Shown: positions 57,014-64,000 of the stretch, in pieces
Numbering within the stretch: the first letter of the stretch is position 1
Layout of the letters: each line of letters starts with the position of its first letter
From: Parvibaculum sp045863935
Lineage (GTDB): Bacteria > Pseudomonadota > Alphaproteobacteria > Parvibaculales > Parvibaculaceae
Reading direction: 5' to 3'
Assembly (NCBI RefSeq): GCF_045863935.1
Contig: NZ_BTVP01000008.1
Location: 41,292-105,291 of the forward strand
Length of the DNA: 64,000 nucleotides
Translations under genes and position numbers: made by a program
The notes under the pieces: model-generated
Told to the model about the DNA's origin: nothing
The model's database searches: none
What the model saw: the letters and a program-made list of their open reading frames with translations, nothing else

Positions 57014-57991
57014 GTGGCCTTCTTCGAGTTCATCGAAAGCATGTTCAATGTTGAGAGCGCCGTGATGCTCCTGACGGCGCTTGCCGCTTTCGCGACCATC
57101 CTCACTCTGACCGCTCCGCTGATGAACACCGACAGGCTTGGCACGCGCATGAAGCTTGTTTCGACGGAACGAGAGGCGATGCGTGCCCGTGCCCGCGAGG
57201 CTCTGGCGCAGGAAAAGACGCGGCTTCGCCAGGTGCCGACGATGGGTTTCAAGAAGCGCGTCGTCGAGATGTTTGCTCGGGGCAATATGCTTGAAAACGC
57301 GGAAATCAAGAGCAAACTGCGGCAGGCGGGCTTTCGTGGTCCCGGGCCGATGTATACCTTCATCTTCTTTCGCTTCGTGATGCCGCCGATCCTCTTCGCC
57401 GTCACCCTGCTTTATCTCGTCTTCCTGAACGATTTCGGTCTGCAGCCGATGGCGCGTTTCGCTGCCTCCTGCGCCGCTGCCTTTGTGGGCTTCTATCTGC
57501 CCAACCTCTTCGTCGAAAACGTCATAGCCCACCGCCAGGACTCGATCCGCAAGGCCTTTCCGGACGCACTCGACCTTCTTCTGATCTGCGTCGAATCCGG
57601 CATGTCGATCGAAGCGGCATTCCAGAAGGTTGCCGCCGAGATTGGTGAAGAGTCGGTCGAGCTCGCGGAGGAGCTGGGCCTGACGACCGCCGAACTCTCA
57701 TATCTGCAGGAGCGGCGCATGGCTTATGAAAACCTCGCCACGCGCACAGGCCTGCCAGGCGTCAAGGCGGTGACGACGAGCCTTATCCAGGCCGAACGCT
57801 ACGGTACGCCGCTCGGCCAGGCGCTCCGCGTCATGGCGCAGGAGAACCGTGACATGCGTATGGCGGAAGCCGAGAAGAAGGCGGCAAGCCTTCCGCCGAA
57901 ACTCACCGTCCCGATGATCGTGTTCTTCCTGCCGGCACTCTTCGGCGTCATCCTGGGACCGGCCATCATCAAGGCGACCTCTACGTTCTGA
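57014..57991 (+). CDS. tadC: pilus inner-membrane platform protein TadC
   Basis: 325-aa paralogue of TadB, with T2SSF domain sequences AFPDALDLLLICVESGMSIEAAFQKVAAE and LIQAERYGTPLGQALRVMAQENRDMRMAEAEKKAA, followed by a last helix MIVFFLPALFGVILGPAII. GTG start at 57014; the frame upstream to 56948 belongs to tadB sequence in another frame. A terminator at 58013 closes the operon. Confidence 0.94.
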   Translation: MAFFEFIESMFNVESAVMLLTALAAFATILTLTAPLMNTDRLGTRMKLVSTEREAMRARAREALAQEKTRLRQVPTMGFKKRVVEMFARGNMLENAEIKSKLRQAGFRGPGPMYTFIFFRFVMPPILFAVTLLYLVFLNDFGLQPMARFAASCAAAFVGFYLPNLFVENVIAHRQDSIRKAFPDALDLLLICVESGMSIEAAFQKVAAEIGEESVELAEELGLTTAELSYLQERRMAYENLATRTGLPGVKAVTTSLIQAERYGTPLGQALRVMAQENRDMRMAEAEKKAASLPPKLTVPMIVFFLPALFGVILGPAIIKATSTF

Positions 57992-58012
57992 GTGCAGCAG
58001 ACGACCTACGAG

Positions 58013-58043
58013 AAAGGCGCCTGTGTTTCCACAGGCGCCTTTT
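58013..58043 (+). terminator. Rho-independent terminator after tadC
   Basis: Perfect 13-bp stem AAAGGCGCCTGTG / CACAGGCGCCTTT (58013-58025, 58030-58042), TTTC loop, followed by T and CTG. Between convergent tadC and tadD. Confidence 0.9.
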
Positions 58044-58067
58044 CTGTCTAACGAAGGGTCGGTTTGT

Positions 58068-59027
58068 TCAGCGCAGTGAGACGCTGGTTTCGGGCGGCAG
58101 CGAGGAAACCTGATCGGTCTCGGAGGATTTCGCCTTTGTCTCCGGCGGCGAAACTTTCGGTGACGCGGGCTTGTCGTCAAGGGTCTCCATCTGCTTCCAG
58201 AGTGCAGGTTGGGAAAGCATGGCGCGAAGATAGGCCATGTTGCTGTCGGCAACATTCGGCGGGAGATCCGCGCGGGCGAGCCGTTCGGCCTCGTCGAAGT
58301 TGCCCTTCAAGCCCAGGACGATCGCCAGATTCTGCCGCGCATAGGCATCGCCCTTCTGGTCGGCCACAGCCTTGCGGAGCATTCGTTCGGCGGTGTCGAG
58401 ATCGCCCGTCAGCGCGTGGGACAGGCCCAGATTTGTGAGCACCGAAGGATTGTCCGGCGAAAGGTTCAGCGCCTTGCCGTAGTGGCTCTTTGCCTCGTCA
58501 TAGCGGCCCATCTGGTCGAGGGTCACGCCGAGAGCCGACTGGATCGTCCAGTCCTGCGGTGCGGTCGCCGCCGCTTCGGTCAGCATGGTATAGGCTTGGT
58601 CGGGCCGGCCGCTGGCAGTCAGTGCCTTTCCGAATTCCGAAAGAACGTCTGTATTCTGCGGCGCCTTGATCTGCGCGCGCTGCATGACGGTGAGCGACTG
58701 CTCAAGCGAACCGATCTGCCGGAGCGCCTTGGAGTAATGTACGGCGACGCCGGTATCGTTGGGCGAGCGTTCGTATAGTGCGCCCCAATAGGCGGCCGCG
58801 GCGACATAGTCCTGCGTCTTGGTGCTTTCGACCGCCGCTTCCCGCAGGGCAGGCTCGTCGATCCGGGCCTGCGCGGCGTCTCTGGCGTTGAGTTCGGTCC
58901 CGGCGCCGGCGCCAGTACCCGCCGAAGAGCAGGCCGCGAGCGCGAGAGCGGAGCAGAATGTTGCCGCGACAGCGAGGCCGCGCCTGTGGGCGGCGGGTCG
59001 CGAGGTCTGATCGGCGAATGGCTTCAT
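58068..59027 (-). CDS. tadD: TPR lipoprotein TadD
   Basis: 319 aa. Lipobox LAAC (Cys33) in CSALALAACSS, then about six TPR repeats such as QDWTIQSALGVTLDQMGRYDEAKSHYGKALNLSPDNPSVLTNLGLSHALTGDLDTAERMLRKA. The C-terminal tail is Ser/Pro/Lys-rich. TadD is a pilotin-like factor that helps RcpA/CpaC assemble. Convergent to the rest of the locus, which is unusual but often seen in alphaproteobacteria. ATG at 59027; frame open to 59186. Confidence 0.9.
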   Translation of the reverse strand: MKPFADQTSRPAAHRRGLAVAATFCSALALAACSSAGTGAGAGTELNARDAAQARIDEPALREAAVESTKTQDYVAAAAYWGALYERSPNDTGVAVHYSKALRQIGSLEQSLTVMQRAQIKAPQNTDVLSEFGKALTASGRPDQAYTMLTEAAATAPQDWTIQSALGVTLDQMGRYDEAKSHYGKALNLSPDNPSVLTNLGLSHALTGDLDTAERMLRKAVADQKGDAYARQNLAIVLGLKGNFDEAERLARADLPPNVADSNMAYLRAMLSQPALWKQMETLDDKPASPKVSPPETKAKSSETDQVSSLPPETSVSLR

Positions 59028-59206
59028 GATGGCATATCCCGGTCCATGGCTTCCGGAGGCCCCCGACGATGTCGGGCAGGGCCATGCTGTGAAGTGATTT
59101 TCGGGGAGAGCCGTCAAGAAAGGATTAATTATAAGATCGGACTGATTTGGCGGATTTCCGGCTCCTTGGTCTTTTTTGTTCCGCATTGCCGTGCTGGGAT
59201 TGGTTT

Positions 59207-60349
59207 ATGGAAATTGGGCAGTGGAAAGAACGGGCAGTGCAGCTGGCGGAGAGGGGGCGTGAAATCGCATCCAGAATCTCCGCGCGCAATCTGGCCATAT
59301 CCATCGGCGTGGGGGTGGTCGCCGCTCTCGTGCTCCTGTTCTACCTGCGGCCGCCGGCAAGCCTCGAGGAGGCTCCGGAAACGGTCACCTTTTTCCAGAT
59401 CGGCACGGGCAGTCCGGGCGACGAATATTTTGCCGTTGGCGAGCGGCTGGCGGCGGCCATCAGCCGCCCGCCGGGCTCGCCGCGCTGCGAACGCGGTCTG
59501 CCTTGCGGCGTTGCGGGCCTCGTCGCGGTGGCGAAATCTTCTCCCGGTCCCGTGGCGAATGTTCGCGCGGTGAGTGCGGGCAACTACGATTCCGCTCTCG
59601 TCGCCGCGCCCGTTCTCGATCTTGCGACGCGCGCCGAAACGCCCTTCCGCGGCGAGAAACCGATCCGCAATCTCCGCGCGATTGCCGGCGTCTATCGCGA
59701 GGCGCTCTATCTCATCGCAAGCCGCAACGCGAATGTCGCTTCCATCGCGGACCTCGAGGGCAAGCGCGTTTCCGTCGGCACGCCCGGTTCGGGCACGCGC
59801 GAGGCAGCGCTTCCAGTGCTTGCGGTACATGGGTTGGGCCGCCGCACCGTGACGCTCTTCGACTATGATGCGGAGGCGGCCGCGGAACTCATGCTGCGCG
59901 GTCAGCTTGACGCGTTCTTCCTTGTCGATGCTCTGCCGTCGGTGGAAATCGCGAGCCTTGCCGATCGCGGCTCGATCGTCATTGTACCGATCGAAGGCGA
60001 GGGAATGGAGCAGCTCACACGGCCCGGTGCGAATTTCCAGCCGCTGGAAATTCCCGACGGCATCTATCGCTTCGTGCCCGCGACGAAGACGCTCGGCGTC
60101 TCGATGATATGGGTCGTGAACGAAACGGCCGATGCCGATCTCGTCTACCGCATCGTGAATGCGCTCTTCTATGAGGGCAATCATGTGCTGCTGAGCAGCC
60201 CTGCCTTGCCCGGATTGCTGCCAGGTGAGAAAGGCGAGGAGGAAGGTCTCGCGATTGCGTCGCTGCCCGTACCGCTGCATGAGGGCGCGGCGCGCTACTT
60301 CCGGGAAGCGGGGATATTGTTGCCGGAAGACGGGGATAAAACCCCCTGA
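59207..60349 (+). CDS. TAXI-family TRAP transporter solute-binding protein, membrane-anchored
   Basis: 380 aa. N-terminal helix ARNLAISIGVGVVAALVLLFYLRP anchors it, then the TAXI fold: TFFQIGTGSPGDEYFAVGERLAAAIS, LPCGVAGLVAVAKSSPGPVANVRAVSAG, VASIADLEGKRVSVGTPGSGTREAALPVL. Other TAXI proteins deliver C4-dicarboxylates or glutamate to a fused TRAP membrane subunit, which is not in the window. A lone membrane-anchored copy may be a sensor. The start at 59207 lies after a TTTAT stretch; the frame is open to 59147. Confidence 0.8.
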   Translation: MEIGQWKERAVQLAERGREIASRISARNLAISIGVGVVAALVLLFYLRPPASLEEAPETVTFFQIGTGSPGDEYFAVGERLAAAISRPPGSPRCERGLPCGVAGLVAVAKSSPGPVANVRAVSAGNYDSALVAAPVLDLATRAETPFRGEKPIRNLRAIAGVYREALYLIASRNANVASIADLEGKRVSVGTPGSGTREAALPVLAVHGLGRRTVTLFDYDAEAAAELMLRGQLDAFFLVDALPSVEIASLADRGSIVIVPIEGEGMEQLTRPGANFQPLEIPDGIYRFVPATKTLGVSMIWVVNETADADLVYRIVNALFYEGNHVLLSSPALPGLLPGEKGEEEGLAIASLPVPLHEGAARYFREAGILLPEDGDKTP

Positions 60350-60350
60350 C

Positions 60351-60380
60351 TGTCACCGGAATGTCATCGAAACGTCACAG
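60351..60380 (+). promoter_or_regulatory. Pho-box-like 11-bp direct repeats, copy 2
   Basis: TGTCAC at 60351, TGTCAT at 60362, CGTCAC at 60373: three repeats at 11-bp spacing, matching the element at 2655-2685 including the GGGGATAAA that precedes it. It lies between convergent genes (the last bases fall inside the GST stop region), so it is not an obvious promoter. Confidence 0.4.
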
Positions 60381-61055
60381 ATTTTGCTTCGCCGTTTCTT
60401 CCATTTCCGCACCCCTCAGCCAGTCCTGCATGGAGGGCAGCGTCATGATGGCATTCATATAGGCGCGGACCGTACCGTCGTCGCCGAGAGCCTCGAGGTC
60501 GACATCGTAGGTCGCGAAGCGCGTCACGACCGGGGCATACATGGCGTCGGTCACGCTGAAGCGGCCGAAGAGGAAGCCCTGGTCCTCCACCGCCTGACGC
60601 CCGAAGCGGACCCGCAACCCGCGCCACAGTCCGACGATGTGCCGGGCATCGGCAAGCGCCTCCTCCGTCTGCCCTACGCCGGGATGCTTTTCGAGCACGG
60701 CCATGGGCATCTCGCGGCGAAGGTTCTGGAAACCGGAATGCATCTCCGCCGCCGCGCTGCGCGCGAGCGCACGCGCAAGCGCATCGGCGGGCCAGAGCGC
60801 CTTCGCCGGGAAGAGATCGGCGATGGTCTCGCAGATCGCGAGCGAGTCCCCGATGACGGCCCCCCGCCACTTGAGCGCCGGCACGAAACCCGTTGGCGAA
60901 TGGACGAGGATCTGCGCCTTGGTGTCCGTCTGGCGCAGCCGGATCGAGGTCTCGGTGAAGGGGATGCCGGCCTGCCGCATCAGCAGCCAGGGACGCAGGC
61001 TCCAGCTCGACCAGTTCTTGTCGCCGATGACGAGTTCGAATTCGCTGCCGGTCAT
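60375..61055 (-). CDS. glutathione S-transferase family protein
   Basis: 226-aa GST. The thioredoxin-like start ELVIGDKNWSSWSLRPWLLMRQAG with Ser in SSW is typical of the Zeta/YfcF-like groups; HSPTGFVPALKWRGAVIGDSLAICETIADL supplies the cis-Pro and glutathione contacts. The helical C-terminus ends with SMQDWLRGAE. Start at 61055 has a GGGG-rich site upstream. Function is not predictable beyond glutathione-dependent chemistry. Confidence 0.85.
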   Translation of the reverse strand: MTGSEFELVIGDKNWSSWSLRPWLLMRQAGIPFTETSIRLRQTDTKAQILVHSPTGFVPALKWRGAVIGDSLAICETIADLFPAKALWPADALARALARSAAAEMHSGFQNLRREMPMAVLEKHPGVGQTEEALADARHIVGLWRGLRVRFGRQAVEDQGFLFGRFSVTDAMYAPVVTRFATYDVDLEALGDDGTVRAYMNAIMTLPSMQDWLRGAEMEETAKQNL

Positions 61056-61156
61056 GCTGCCCCCTGTCTCCACAAGTGTGGCCGTTGCAGGCCTTACAGC
61101 CACTCTATAAGGTTCCGAGCCAGCAAAATCACGTCTTTCCTCCGAAGGGAGCGCCC

Positions 61157-62533
61157 GTGCTCGACATCTTCATCACCGACAAGGATGCGGCGGCAACGCC
61201 GGTCTGGCTGATCCGCACGGGCGAGGCGGAAGCCTGGTGCGCGACGCATGCGGGCCCCGGCGCCGCGTGGGTCACGACCTCGGGATTCAAGGGCGAGGCG
61301 GGCAAGGTGCTGCTTCTGCCGGACGGCTCGGGCGGCCTTGCGGGCGTCCTGCTCGGCCTCGGCGATGGCGCGGACCCCTTCGTCGCGGGTGCGCTGCCCG
61401 CATCGCTCCCGGCGGGCGACTACCGCCTTGCGGGCGAAATGCATGGCGACGTCTCGAAGGCGGTCTTCGCCTTCGCGCTCGGCACCTATCGCTTCACGCG
61501 CTATTCGGGCAGCGCGCGCGAATGGCCGCGGCTCGTCCTGCCGAAGGGCGTCGACGGCGAAGAGGTGAGCCGTCTCGCCCGCGCGACTTTCCTTGCGCGC
61601 GATCTCATCAACACGCCGGCAGGCGACATGAGCCCCGCCGACCTCGCGGCGGCGGCGAAGGAAGTCGCTGCGGCGCATGAAGCTTCCTTCTCCGTGATCG
61701 AGGGCGACAATCTGCTGACCGAAAACTATCCGATGGTCCATGCCGTCGGCCGCGCAGCTGCCGTCGCACCGCGCCTCATCGACATGCGCTGGGGCAGGGA
61801 AGGCGCACCGAAGGTCACGCTGGTCGGCAAGGGCGTCTGCTTCGACACGGGCGGCCTCGACCTGAAGCCCTCAAGCGCCATGCTGCTCATGAAAAAGGAT
61901 ATGGGCGGCGCCGCCTGCACGCTCGCGCTCGCACAGGCCCTCATGGAGGCGAAGCTCGATATCCGCCTGCGGCTGCTGATCCCCGCCGTCGAGAACAGCG
62001 TCTCCGGCAATGCCTTCCGGCCGGGCGACATCCTGAAGAGCCGCAAGGGCCTCACCGTCGAGATCGGCAATACCGATGCGGAGGGCAGGCTCGTGCTCGC
62101 CGACGCGCTTGCGGAAGCCGACAGCGAGGCGCCCGACCTCATCATCGACATGGCGACGCTGACCGGCGCGGCTCGCACCGCGCTCGGGCCCGACCTGCCA
62201 CCCTTCTATACGGATGACGACGCGCTGGCAGACGAGATCGCGGTCTCCGCCGAGGCCATGTCCGATCCGCTCTGGCGCATGCCGCTCTGGAGGCCCTATG
62301 ACGGCTGGCTCGAAAGCAAGATCGCGGATGTGAACCACGTCTCGGACGGACCCTTCGCCGGTTCCATAACCGCCGCGCTCTTCCTGCGCCGTTTCGTCGA
62401 AAAGGCGCAGGCTCATGTGCATTTCGACATTTACGGCTGGGCGCCCAAACCCAGGCCCGGCCGCCCCGTGGGCGGCGAGGCGCAGGGCATTCGCGCCCTC
62501 TACCACCTTCTGATGCGCCGCTACGGCGCCTGA
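61157..62533 (+). CDS. leucyl aminopeptidase family protein (M17)
   Basis: 458-aa zinc aminopeptidase. Metal-binding motifs are VGKGVCFDTGGLDLKPSSAM, with Lys and Asp ligands, and NTDAEGRLVLADAL; DMGGAACTLALAQAL and TLTGAARTALG complete the M17 core. N-terminal domain starts LDIFITDKDAAATPVWL. Start is the GTG at 61157, with GAAGGGAG upstream; the frame is open to 61076. It removes N-terminal residues from peptides in the cytoplasm. Confidence 0.93.
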   Translation: MLDIFITDKDAAATPVWLIRTGEAEAWCATHAGPGAAWVTTSGFKGEAGKVLLLPDGSGGLAGVLLGLGDGADPFVAGALPASLPAGDYRLAGEMHGDVSKAVFAFALGTYRFTRYSGSAREWPRLVLPKGVDGEEVSRLARATFLARDLINTPAGDMSPADLAAAAKEVAAAHEASFSVIEGDNLLTENYPMVHAVGRAAAVAPRLIDMRWGREGAPKVTLVGKGVCFDTGGLDLKPSSAMLLMKKDMGGAACTLALAQALMEAKLDIRLRLLIPAVENSVSGNAFRPGDILKSRKGLTVEIGNTDAEGRLVLADALAEADSEAPDLIIDMATLTGAARTALGPDLPPFYTDDDALADEIAVSAEAMSDPLWRMPLWRPYDGWLESKIADVNHVSDGPFAGSITAALFLRRFVEKAQAHVHFDIYGWAPKPRPGRPVGGEAQGIRALYHLLMRRYGA

Positions 62534-62591
62534 GGCTTGCCCCAGCGTAAACGCGAGCTAGACTGATCCGGGCCCGGAACGGAGGTGACGG

Positions 62592-62993
62592 GTGGGGATC
62601 ATGGCAGCGCTGGGGGAGGCTATGCCGGATTTAGCATATGGGGGGAACCCGGAGTTGAAGCCCGTACAGGCTTTGTCTCTGTGGCACGACGTCGTTCTGC
62701 AGTCGGTCCGCAATGACGGGCCCGACCTTTCGTCGAGGCAACTGGCGATCATGTTCACCGTCTATCTCGACCCGCCGCCGCATACGGTTCGAGGCCTCGC
62801 GGCCGCTCTCGACGTTTCGAAACCCGCCGTCACGCGGGCGCTCGACACGCTGGGCAGCCTCGATCTTCTGAAGCGGTCGCGCGACGAGGCCGACAGGCGC
62901 AACGTGCTCGTGTTGCGAACGGTGAAGGGCACGGGCTTCATGCAGGAATTCGCGGACCTGATCGTGCGGTCGTCGCGAGGTCTTGTTGCATGA
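62592..62993 (+). CDS. MarR-like winged-helix protein
   Basis: 133 aa. Winged-helix segment SSRQLAIMFTVYLDPPPHTVRGLAAALDVSKPAVTRALDTLGSLDLLKRSRDEADRRNVLVLRT, as in MarR repressors, with an N-terminal helical extension. GTG at 62592 with GGAGG 6 nt upstream is chosen; an ATG at 62601 is possible. Its stop overlaps the NlpC gene start (ATGA), so the two are translationally coupled. Ligand unknown. Confidence 0.82.
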   Translation: MGIMAALGEAMPDLAYGGNPELKPVQALSLWHDVVLQSVRNDGPDLSSRQLAIMFTVYLDPPPHTVRGLAAALDVSKPAVTRALDTLGSLDLLKRSRDEADRRNVLVLRTVKGTGFMQEFADLIVRSSRGLVA

Positions 62994-63859
62994 GCCGCGA
63001 GCGCGGTCCGGATCATCGCCTCAACGCCTATCGCGACGATCTCGCGGCCGCGCATCTGCGTGGCGAGGTGAACGCCCCGCGCTTCGTGGAGGGCGCGGAC
63101 CGCATCGTGCGCGCGCCCGTCCTGCCGCTGCTGCGCCGCCCGGAGCCCGCCGCGCCGATGGATACGCAGCTTCTCTACGGCGAGACCTTCCGCGTCTATG
63201 AAGAGAAGAGCGGCTGGGCCTGGGGCCAGTCGCTGCTCGACGATTATGTCGGCTATGTCGAGGCGAAGGAACTTGTCTCCCGCCCCGCCACGCCGACGCA
63301 TACGGTCGCAGCGCTGCGCACCTTCATCTATCCAAAGCCCGACCTGAAGACGCGGCCCGCCATTCCGCTTTCCATGAACGCGAAACTCAAGATCACCGGC
63401 GCGCGCGGCAATTTCAGCGAACTCGATACGGGCGGCTGGGTCTTCACCGCGCATCTGGCCGCTGCCGGTGCGCATGTCCGAGATTTCGTTGCCGTCGCCG
63501 AGGAGTTCACCGGCGTGCCCTATCTCTGGGGCGGACGCGACAGCATGGGGCTCGATTGCTCCGGCCTCGTGCAGATGTCGCTGGAGCGCGCCGGTATCGC
63601 CTCGCTCCGCGATACCGACATGCAGGAGGCGACGCTCGGCGAGGCGCTTCCCGAGCCCATCGACTTCACGAAACTCGCGCGCGGCGATCTCGTTTTCTGG
63701 AAGGGGCATGTCGGCATCATGGTGGATGCCGAGCGCATGATCCACGCCAACGCCCATCACATGCGCGTCGCCGTGGAACGCCTCGACATCGCCATGTCGC
63801 GCATCGCCCGCTCGGAGGCGGGGCATGTGACGAGCATTAAAAGGCTTGTGAAGCGGTAG
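62990..63859 (+). CDS. NlpC/P60-family peptidoglycan endopeptidase
   Basis: 289 aa. N-terminal SH3-like domains (TQLLYGETFRVYEEKSGWAWGQSLLDDYVGYVEAKEL) followed by the C40 protease: Cys in DSMGLDCSGLVQMSL, His in WKGHVGIMVD and polar HANAHHMRV. It should cut gamma-D-Glu-diamino acid links in cell-wall peptides. No signal peptide is visible, so it acts in the cytoplasm or is exported in another way. Overlaps the MarR gene by 4 nt, which suggests joint control of wall turnover. Confidence 0.88.
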   Translation: MSRERGPDHRLNAYRDDLAAAHLRGEVNAPRFVEGADRIVRAPVLPLLRRPEPAAPMDTQLLYGETFRVYEEKSGWAWGQSLLDDYVGYVEAKELVSRPATPTHTVAALRTFIYPKPDLKTRPAIPLSMNAKLKITGARGNFSELDTGGWVFTAHLAAAGAHVRDFVAVAEEFTGVPYLWGGRDSMGLDCSGLVQMSLERAGIASLRDTDMQEATLGEALPEPIDFTKLARGDLVFWKGHVGIMVDAERMIHANAHHMRVAVERLDIAMSRIARSEAGHVTSIKRLVKR

Positions 63860-63889
63860 GGCGTTTCGCAGTCGAGACAAAAACAACGA

Positions 63890-63920
63890 TGTCATCCCGG
63901 GAATAAATCCCGGGATGACA
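63890..63920. repeat. 13-bp perfect hairpin (dispersed palindrome / terminator)
   Basis: TGTCATCCCGGGA (63890-63902), ATAAA loop, TCCCGGGATGACA (63908-63920). No T run follows. It lies 30 bp after the NlpC gene. The GTCATCCCGGGA core is similar to dispersed alphaproteobacterial palindromes, and its outer bases GTCAT resemble those of the repeats at 5457 and 24939. The 80 bp beyond it to the end of the window hold nothing I can identify. Confidence 0.75.
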
Positions 63921-64000
63921 CCACTGCTGTCCGGTTTAAATTTTTCCGGGCTGGTTCAAGGCTATGACTTTGCGAGCGAAACGCCTGTTCGCCAGCACTC

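Overview
The window looks like a chromosomal segment of a high-GC alphaproteobacterium. The reasons are the lptC-lptA-lptB-rpoN-hpf-ptsN order, an Hsp20 followed by a DUF1150 protein, a hemP-receptor-tonB-hmuSTUV heme locus, a Caulobacter-style cpa/tad pilus locus, and many GTG/TTG starts with short overlaps. A Rhizobiales or Parvibaculum-like host is my inference; there is no rRNA here to settle it. Nothing indicates a plasmid or a complete prophage, and no transposase or CRISPR array was seen.

Layout. 0-2.7 kb: an iron(III) ABC importer (permease cut by the window edge and divergent from the ATPase and the binding protein). 2.7-10.1 kb: a heme uptake locus on the minus strand (hemP, TonB-dependent receptor, dedicated TonB, HmuS, HmuT, HmuU, HmuV). 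10.2-13.1 kb: Fe superoxide dismutase, a heat-shock unit with a sigma-32-type promoter, and a Fic protein with two large palindromes at its start. 13.2-19.3 kb: ptsN, hpf (crossed by a 10-N gap), rpoN, lptB, lptA, lptC, RNase D, tRNA-Leu. 19.5-27.4 kb: housekeeping and stress genes (NDUFA9-like protein, CueR, GST, QueG, TPR protein, epimerase, hydrolase, glycosyltransferases). 27.6-39.4 kb: infC, then about 7 kb of accessory genes (GDPD, luciferase-like monooxygenase, MarR, Fe-S/SCP2-like protein, I78 inhibitor, VOC protein, ccdAB), then rpmI-rplT-pheS-pheT. 39.5-44.5 kb: K+ channel, hydrolase, crotonase, LepA, small membrane protein, tRNA-Ser. 44.7-59.0 kb: a nearly complete Tad (Flp) pilus locus. 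59.2-64 kb: TAXI binding protein, GST, leucyl aminopeptidase, MarR, NlpC/P60.

How the genes work together. The two iron systems, Fe(III) and heme, sit back to back and both have Fur-box-like sites upstream. The Tad locus carries pilin (flp), prepilin peptidase (cpaA), secretin and its partners (cpaB, cpaC, cpaD), localisation ATPase (cpaE), motor ATPase (cpaF), inner-membrane platform (tadB, tadC), pilotin-like TPR lipoprotein (tadD) and the minor pseudopilins (two TadE-like, one TadG-like), with a Crp/Fnr-type regulator beside flp.

The most interesting material is regulatory. (i) A MarR gene and a convergent Fe-S/SCP2-like gene carry the same GTGTA-N2-TACAC palindrome over their predicted -10 elements, and 36-bp tandem repeats lie just upstream of the marR copy. 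(ii) The Fic gene begins inside a 13+4+13 perfect palindrome, with a second one 45 bp away. (iii) ccdA begins inside four 8-bp palindromes at exact 13-bp spacing, with a promoter that predicts a leaderless mRNA. (iv) There are two copies of a 92-93 bp double-hairpin repeat. (v) There are two Pho-box-like elements, both between convergent genes.
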